NCBI GenBank assembly: GCA_020440465.1
Contig: JAGROB010000004.1
Span: 1 to 36,504, forward strand
Source of the DNA: Chlamydiia bacterium
GTDB lineage: Bacteria; Chlamydiota; Chlamydiia; Chlamydiales; Parachlamydiaceae
Direction: 5' to 3'
DNA: 36,504 nucleotides
Shown: positions 32,251 through 36,504 of the stretch, piece by piece
Layout of the letters: every line of letters starts with the position of its first letter
Numbering within the stretch: position 1 is the stretch's first letter
Program-made: the position numbers and the translations under genes
Notes under the pieces: model-generated
Seen by the model: only the letters and a program-made list of their open reading frames with translations
What the model was told of the DNA's origin: nothing
Database searches by the model: none

Positions 32251-33420
32251 TTAAGAGCTTTTCTTGGGGACGAGTGCTTGCCAGTGATTACCATTTCTTA
32301 GCAAATGATACTCTGTATTTCTCTCGGTTCCAGGTGGATAACAGGTAAGATATCCATTGTTCTCAGGAGAATGAACCACAATACGAATAAGATGGCCATG
32401 TTCCGCAAGATAGCTTGCGAATGCTTTAACTTCTTGCTCTCCACCCCATTCACCCGTCCTATTCATTAGCGCAATATAAGCTTTTAATCTGATGTCTAAT
32501 ACGTCTTCATCTGTTACAGCTTTAACTGAACTGGTACTATCGTCAATCTTTTGTTGAAAAGTACGTTTCTGTGTATTTGTCAATAAGCCCTTCTTCATCA
32601 TAAAGTCAAAATAAGCTTTATACTTATCCAAGTTCAGATCATGACCGTCTCTACTTTCCAATTTTTCTATCTGCTTAAATTCGCTATGCTCAACATAGGA
32701 CTTAAAGTCATCTGGATGTGATTCCATATGAGCTACAACTTTTTCTCGCACAGCTTTATGGTCCTTTAGTTTGGCCATTCTTCCAAAATGGTAGTAAAGA
32801 GAATGGAAAAGACAGTCTCCACCACCGCCACATTCTTTGACTTCGAGTCCTTGTTCAGCCAGGGTCTTGTTAAAAGCTTCGATTTGAGCTTTTCTTAACT
32901 CTTGAAGATGTCTTTGTTGAGCTATCTGCTCAGGTGAAAAGTAGGCCATGTCGTTGCGAGACAGCGAGGGGGAAGGGTCAGAAAGAAGGTGTCCCGCAAT
33001 ACAAAATGAAGCTCCGGCTCCTATGAGTAGTGCCACTCCCCCCGCAATACCAAAAACGCCCCCCATCACGAATGCGATTGTTGCAAAAACAATTGCTGCA
33101 AACGCCGCTATCAAAAAAGCCGCTCCAATAAACGACTTCGAACTATCCCATAAATAGCCGACTCTGCCCCTTGCAATAGGCTGCGGTCCAGCGGATCCAG
33201 CGGATCCAGCAGGTCCAGCGGGTCCAGTGGATTCACTATTCGACGTCAAAATATCCGCAGCCACGTTGCTTGCAGCGGATGACGAAGAGGAGCCACCACT
33301 CTGATCTGAAGACGAAGTGTTGCTAGCTGCGGCAAGAACTGCTAAACTAATACCATTCGGGCTACAGGCAGGTGCTGTGGCTGAGGGACTACTAGGTGAG
33401 CTACTTATTGGTGCATCCAT
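32251..33420 (-). CDS. OTU-family cysteine protease with Inc-like bilobed membrane domain (putative secreted deubiquitinase)
   Basis: The 389-residue protein has three parts. Residues 1-85 are Ser/Ala/Pro-rich, with GPAGPAGSAGSAGP from a 9-base tandem repeat. Residues 97-144 hold two hydrophobic segments split by a short Gly turn (FIGAAFLIAAFAAIVFATIA; GVFGIAGGVALLIGAGASFC), the bilobed form of chlamydial inclusion membrane proteins. Residues 190-389 form an OTU domain: GGGGDCLFHSL with D202 and nucleophile C203, GEWGGEQEVKAFASYL (323-338) and the catalytic His in NGNHWQALVP (H379). OTU enzymes cut ubiquitin from host proteins; Chlamydia has a related secreted OTU (ChlaOTU). Type III secretion and insertion in the inclusion membrane are inferred. 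The gene stands alone, between repeats. Confidence 0.85.
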   Translation of the reverse strand: MDAPISSSPSSPSATAPACSPNGISLAVLAAASNTSSSDQSGGSSSSSAASNVAADILTSNSESTGPAGPAGSAGSAGPQPIARGRVGYLWDSSKSFIGAAFLIAAFAAIVFATIAFVMGGVFGIAGGVALLIGAGASFCIAGHLLSDPSPSLSRNDMAYFSPEQIAQQRHLQELRKAQIEAFNKTLAEQGLEVKECGGGGDCLFHSLYYHFGRMAKLKDHKAVREKVVAHMESHPDDFKSYVEHSEFKQIEKLESRDGHDLNLDKYKAYFDFMMKKGLLTNTQKRTFQQKIDDSTSSVKAVTDEDVLDIRLKAYIALMNRTGEWGGEQEVKAFASYLAEHGHLIRIVVHSPENNGYLTCYPPGTERNTEYHLLRNGNHWQALVPKKSS

Positions 33421-33510
33421 AATTACCTATAAATTAAAGAACTATTATAGAGTAAAATGGATTAATTTGCACGGAATTTGGGTTGCGGCGAGCCAGGGTG
33501 CGTCGATAAC

Positions 33511-33535
33511 AAAAGACCTGGCGGGGTGCCAGGTC
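33511..33535 (-). terminator. Probable terminator of the fab-acpP operon, made in part by the repeat
   Basis: On the minus strand GACCTGG (33529-33535) and CCAGGTC (33515-33521) form a seven-pair stem around CACCCCG, followed by TTTTGTT. It lies 58 bases past the acpP stop and overlaps one end of the GC-rich repeat. The same flanking bases are absent at the other repeat copy. Confidence 0.6.
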
Positions 33536-33575
33536 ACCCCGTCTAAGAGCGGAGCCAGGGCTCCGCACTCCAAAA
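33520..33575. repeat. Dispersed two-hairpin GC-rich repeat, copy 2
   Basis: This 56-base copy matches 19393-19447 with few changes and one inserted base. Both hairpins are kept. In the first, GGGGCG/CGCCCC of copy 1 is GGGGTG/CACCCC here, a paired change that keeps the stem. The second, GCGGAGCC-ag-GGCTCCGC, is identical. It lies downstream of acpP and upstream of the OTU gene start (33420). Confidence 0.85.
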
Positions 33576-33592
33576 GAACCTAGGCGTTATAG

Positions 33593-33826
33593 TTATTTTT
33601 TGAGGTTTTCGATGTAGCGGACGGCGTCGCCAACGGTTTTAAGACCTTCGGCGTCTTTTTCCGGGATCTCACACTCAAATTTCTCTTCCAGAGTCATTAC
33701 CAACTCCGTAAGGTCCAGCGAGTCGGCGTTAAGATCTTCAACAAAAGATTTGTCAAGCGAGACTTCCGCCTTGTCCACTCCCAGTTGCTCCACAATAAGA
33801 TCAATTACTTCTTGTTCTGTCGTCAT
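33593..33826 (-). CDS. acpP: Acyl carrier protein
   Basis: AcpP carries growing acyl chains on a phosphopantetheine arm in type II fatty acid synthesis. The 77-residue acidic protein has the modification site [20 protein letters not shown], with the serine in DSL, and the usual helix I start [20 protein letters not shown]. Length and charge are normal. An AAAGGA ribosome site lies upstream of ATG 33826. It is the last gene of fabH-fabD-fabG-acpP, separated from fabG by 17 bases. Confidence 0.96.
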   Translation of the reverse strand: MTTEQEVIDLIVEQLGVDKAEVSLDKSFVEDLNADSLDLTELVMTLEEKFECEIPEKDAEGLKTVGDAVRYIENLKK

Positions 33827-33843
33827 GTTGTTGTTTCCTTTTT

Positions 33844-34587
33844 TTAATACATAACCATTCCGCCATCGACCGGCAGCACCGTCCCCGTAATATAATCGGA
33901 TAGAGAAGATGCTAAAAATAACGCGGCATTTGCGATATCGTCCGGTTTTCCCATCTTTCCAAAAGGAATATGGGAAAGAGTAATTTCTTTTTGCGCCTCT
34001 GTCATCTCCAGAGTCATCGGTGTTTCAATAAACCCCGGCGCAATGCAATTTACATGTATGTTTCTTGCCGCTACTTCCTTGGCAAGCGATTTGGTAAATC
34101 CAATCATCGCTGCTTTCGAGGCACAATAATTCGTCTGACCCGGGTTTCCTGTCAGCCCCACAACGGAGCTAATATTAATAATTTTACCCGATCGATTGCG
34201 AATCATGGGCCGCATGCAGCCATGAGAAAGATTGTAGCAGGATTTTAAATTTACAGCCATCACTTGATCCCAATCCTCTTCAGACATCCGAATCAAAAGC
34301 TGATCGCGGGTAATCCCGGCATTATTCACTAAGATATCAACCGGACCAAAATGGTCGGAGATTTCCTTAAGCGTAGACTGAACATCCTCGTAATTAGAGA
34401 CATCCAACTTATAAAAAGCGGAATTCGCCCCAATTTCCGAACAAACTTGCTTGCCCCGTTCGGCATGAGTGCCTAAAACAGCAACTTTTGCCCCCTGTTC
34501 CCCAAACTTTAATGCAATGGCTTTTCCGATACCTGAAGTGCCGCCCGATACAATCGCAACTTTATCTTTTAAGAGCTCATTATTCAT
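33844..34587 (-). CDS. fabG: 3-oxoacyl-[acyl-carrier-protein] reductase
   Basis: FabG reduces 3-oxoacyl-ACP to 3-hydroxyacyl-ACP with NADPH. The 247-residue short-chain dehydrogenase has the cofactor motif [20 protein letters not shown], the [14 protein letters not shown] segment, catalytic Ser in [18 protein letters not shown] and the YxxxK pair in [16 protein letters not shown]. The C-terminal [17 protein letters not shown] is standard for FabG. A GGAG site precedes the ATG, which overlaps the fabD stop by 4 bases. Confidence 0.96.
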   Translation of the reverse strand: MNNELLKDKVAIVSGGTSGIGKAIALKFGEQGAKVAVLGTHAERGKQVCSEIGANSAFYKLDVSNYEDVQSTLKEISDHFGPVDILVNNAGITRDQLLIRMSEEDWDQVMAVNLKSCYNLSHGCMRPMIRNRSGKIINISSVVGLTGNPGQTNYCASKAAMIGFTKSLAKEVAARNIHVNCIAPGFIETPMTLEMTEAQKEITLSHIPFGKMGKPDDIANAALFLASSLSDYITGTVLPVDGGMVMY

Positions 34588-35522
34588 AGATTCTCCAATT
34601 GTTCCAAAGCTTCGGGGGTTTCAATCGAAACCGTCTCCCCTTTAACCCCGATCCGTTTATTCAATCCCGCTAAAGTTTTTCCACACCCGAGCTCTAGATA
34701 TAAATCGACTCCGTTTTGATCCAGGCACTCTATTGACTCTTGCCATCTTACAGGCATGACAATCTGATCCACCATCAACTTTTTTAGTTCTTGAGGGGTA
34801 TCGAAAGGCTTGGCGGAAGCATTCATAACCACTTTTGCCGTCCCGGATAAAAGGGAGACAGCTTCTACCTTTTCTTTTAAGGGCGCTTGCGCCGATCTCA
34901 TAAGTCCGCTATGAAACGCGCCGTGGACTTTAAGGGGAATCGCTTTTTTCGCTCCTTTTTCCTTGGCAAGGTGAATCCCTTTTTCCACCCCGGCCTTTGT
35001 GCCGGATATCACGGTTTGGCCGGGAGCGTTAAAGTTGGCCGCCCACAAGTCATTTGGGAGATGAGATTCTTTCACAAGGGTCTCGATCTCTTTTTGAGAA
35101 AGCCCCAATACCGCGGCCATAGCCCCAGGATGCCTCTCGCACGCTTGGCTCATATACGAACCCCTTGCTGCGACTAACTTTAACCCTTCAAAAGGATCTA
35201 AAAATCCGGCAGCCGCAAGCGCACTATATTCCCCAAGGCTTAGTCCTGCGGCAAATTCGGGCTGAATAGCAGGAAAAAGCTTTTGGATCAGCTTAAAGAT
35301 CGCGATCGAAAACAAATAGATCGCCGGCTGGCTAATCGAAGTGCGAGTAAGCTCTTCATCGGGTCCTTCTAAGATCACCTTAGAAAGGGGCATCTTCAAC
35401 GTCTCATCCCCTTCTTCAAAGATTTCTTTGATTAAGGGGTAAGTTTCATACAGCGCTTTTCCCATGCCGGCATATTGAGCACCCTGTCCGGGAAACAATA
35501 AAGCAATTTTTTTCTGACTCAC
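34584..35522 (-). CDS. fabD: Malonyl-CoA:ACP transacylase
   Basis: FabD loads malonyl groups from CoA onto AcpP. The 312-residue protein begins LLFPGQGAQYAGMGKALYE and has the nucleophile elbow GLSLGEYSALAAAG with the catalytic serine (GLS). The Arg-containing AARGSYMSQACER follows, and the catalytic His is in VHGAFHSGLM. Its start is GTG at 35522, immediately after the fabH TAA, with a GGAGAG ribosome site in the last fabH codons. It overlaps fabG by 4 bases. Confidence 0.95.
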   Translation of the reverse strand: MSQKKIALLFPGQGAQYAGMGKALYETYPLIKEIFEEGDETLKMPLSKVILEGPDEELTRTSISQPAIYLFSIAIFKLIQKLFPAIQPEFAAGLSLGEYSALAAAGFLDPFEGLKLVAARGSYMSQACERHPGAMAAVLGLSQKEIETLVKESHLPNDLWAANFNAPGQTVISGTKAGVEKGIHLAKEKGAKKAIPLKVHGAFHSGLMRSAQAPLKEKVEAVSLLSGTAKVVMNASAKPFDTPQELKKLMVDQIVMPVRWQESIECLDQNGVDLYLELGCGKTLAGLNKRIGVKGETVSIETPEALEQLENL

Positions 35523-36504
35523 TTAGCTCTCCTGATAGGTCAAGATGGTAGCGCCCCAAGTTAAACCGGCTCCAAAGGCAACTAGAAGTAAGTTATCACC
35601 CGATTTAAGCTCAACTTCTTCTTCAAGCTCCGACAGAGCGATCCCGACCGATGAGCCGGAGGTGTTGCCGTATTTATGAAGCGTCATAAATATCTGTGCA
35701 TCGGGGATATTAAATTGGGAAGCAATCGACTCGATAATTCGCTTGTTGGCCTGATGCGGAATCAACCAAGCGATATCTTCTTCTTTCATGCCGTTTTCTT
35801 TTAGACAGTTTTGAACGGCGGCAGTCATCCTTCTTACGGCATGTTTAAAGACTTCTCTTCCCTCCATCTTAACAAAATGGTCCCGCGCTTTAACCGATGC
35901 CTCCGATGCGGGCATGCGAGAGCCGCCTCCGGGAATTAGAATAAGATGAGATTGATCACCGTCAGCTCCCAACTGCACTGTTGGGATTAAAAAACCGGAC
36001 CCTTCGCCGGATACAATCGCTGCTGCGGCCCCATCGCCGAATAAGACGCACGTATTTCGATCTTCGTAATCGATTACGGCAGACATCTTTTCAGTTGCGA
36101 TGATCAAAACGTTCTTATAAAGCCCCGACTCGATAAAAGCTTTAGCCTGTGATAGCGCATAGATAAAACCCGTACAGGCGGCTTGAATGTCAAAAGCGGG
36201 ACAGCGGGGCAATCCTAACTCTTGCTGGATTAAAGCGGCCGTGCTGGGGGTAATATAGTCAGGTGTCATGGTAGCGCAGATAATCATATCGATTTGAGAT
36301 TTATCGATTCCTGCTTTCTCGATCGCTTTTCTAGCCGCTTCTCTTCCCAGATGAGAAGACGCTTCTTCCATCGACGCAATCCGTCTTTCGTGGATTCCTG
36401 TACGCGTTACAATCCAGTCGTGAGAGGTGTCGACCATCTCTTCCAATTCCAGATTTGTAAGGATTTTAGAAGGGACGTATCTGCCGAGCCCCCGGATTCT
36501 TGCG
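35523..36504 (-). CDS. fabH: Beta-ketoacyl-ACP synthase III, missing the first few residues (runs off window)
   Basis: FabH starts fatty acid synthesis by condensing acetyl-CoA with malonyl-ACP. The frame stays open to the window end: upstream of the internal MVDTSHDW the codons read ARIRGLGRYVPSKILTNLEL, the normal FabH N-terminus, so only about the first five residues are missing. The catalytic cysteine is in AACTGFIYALSQA, the His in WLIPHQANKRIIES and the Asn in YGNTSGSSVGIAL, so the triad is complete. The C-terminal GAGLTWGATILTY is typical. It is the first visible gene of the fabH-fabD-fabG-acpP operon, with the same order as in C. trachomatis. Confidence 0.96.
   Translation of the reverse strand, partial: ARIRGLGRYVPSKILTNLELEEMVDTSHDWIVTRTGIHERRIASMEEASSHLGREAARKAIEKAGIDKSQIDMIICATMTPDYITPSTAALIQQELGLPRCPAFDIQAACTGFIYALSQAKAFIESGLYKNVLIIATEKMSAVIDYEDRNTCVLFGDGAAAAIVSGEGSGFLIPTVQLGADGDQSHLILIPGGGSRMPASEASVKARDHFVKMEGREVFKHAVRRMTAAVQNCLKENGMKEEDIAWLIPHQANKRIIESIASQFNIPDAQIFMTLHKYGNTSGSSVGIALSELEEEVELKSGDNLLLVAFGAGLTWGATILTYQES

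Noticed and set aside
33317-33583. Plus-strand open frame over the OTU gene start and the repeat
   Set aside because: Antisense to the Ser-rich OTU N-terminus; the end is only the repeat read through.

Overview
The window comes from a member of the phylum Chlamydiota, most likely an environmental or amoeba-associated lineage (Parachlamydiales-like) rather than a Chlamydia species. The main argument is gene order. By memory of the C. trachomatis map, several blocks are recognisable: kdsB-pyrG-yqgF-zwf-pgl; rpmG-lolC/E-lolD; the glgX / slc1 / ssb / pepA cluster; and an MFS-HEAT transporter plus cNMP-domain gene next to acpP-fabG-fabD-fabH. Against a pathogenic Chlamydia, it carries an OpcA homologue, a cystathionine beta-synthase/gamma-lyase pair, an archaeal/fungal-type asd, a CcoI-like metal ATPase and an OTU protease with an Inc-like membrane domain. 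The exact genus cannot be told from the sequence.

Layout. 1-368 (-) is the start of waaA (Kdo transferase), divergent from a tight plus-strand run (428-7407): kdsB, pyrG, yqgF/ruvX, zwf, opcA, pgl, tsaD, covering Kdo activation, CTP synthesis and the oxidative pentose phosphate entry. 7507-9806 is rpmG plus a Lol-type lipoprotein exporter. 10035-13587 is a four-gene operon: VKOR-DsbA fusion, CBS, CGL and a small beta-helix-like protein, joining disulfide formation to cysteine synthesis. 13584-16993 holds two divergent accessory genes, an eukaryotic-like Ser/Thr kinase and a large unknown protein. 17142-22252 (-) is a coupled run ssb-pepA-asd-metal ATPase. 22434-22970 (-) is the type III chaperone gene slc1 and 23081-24814 (+) is glgX. 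25036-26726 (-) is an outer-membrane-like protein and trxB. 26730-32180 (+) is a likely operon of an MFS-HEAT transporter, a cNMP-domain protein, a HAMP protein with a decayed PP2C domain, and PutP. 32251-33420 (-) is the OTU protease. 33593-36504 (-) is acpP-fabG-fabD-fabH, with fabH running off the window.

Non-coding structure is unusually rich. Three families of hairpin repeats sit at gene ends: a CACAAAGA-type inverted repeat (two copies), a long GTGGAC/GTCCAC inverted repeat (one element), and a two-hairpin GC-rich repeat (two copies, with a compensatory base pair). One copy of the last supplies the C-terminal codons of asd. No stretch longer than 300 bases lacks a gene. The largest gaps (9807-10034, 22253-22433, 24815-25035, 33421-33592) hold repeats, terminators or promoters. 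No tRNA, rRNA, CRISPR array, transposase or phage gene was seen.

Most likely new biology: (1) the overlapping MFS-HEAT / cNMP / HAMP-pseudophosphatase module; (2) the OTU protease with a bilobed Inc-like membrane anchor; (3) the structured repeat that has become part of an essential coding sequence.
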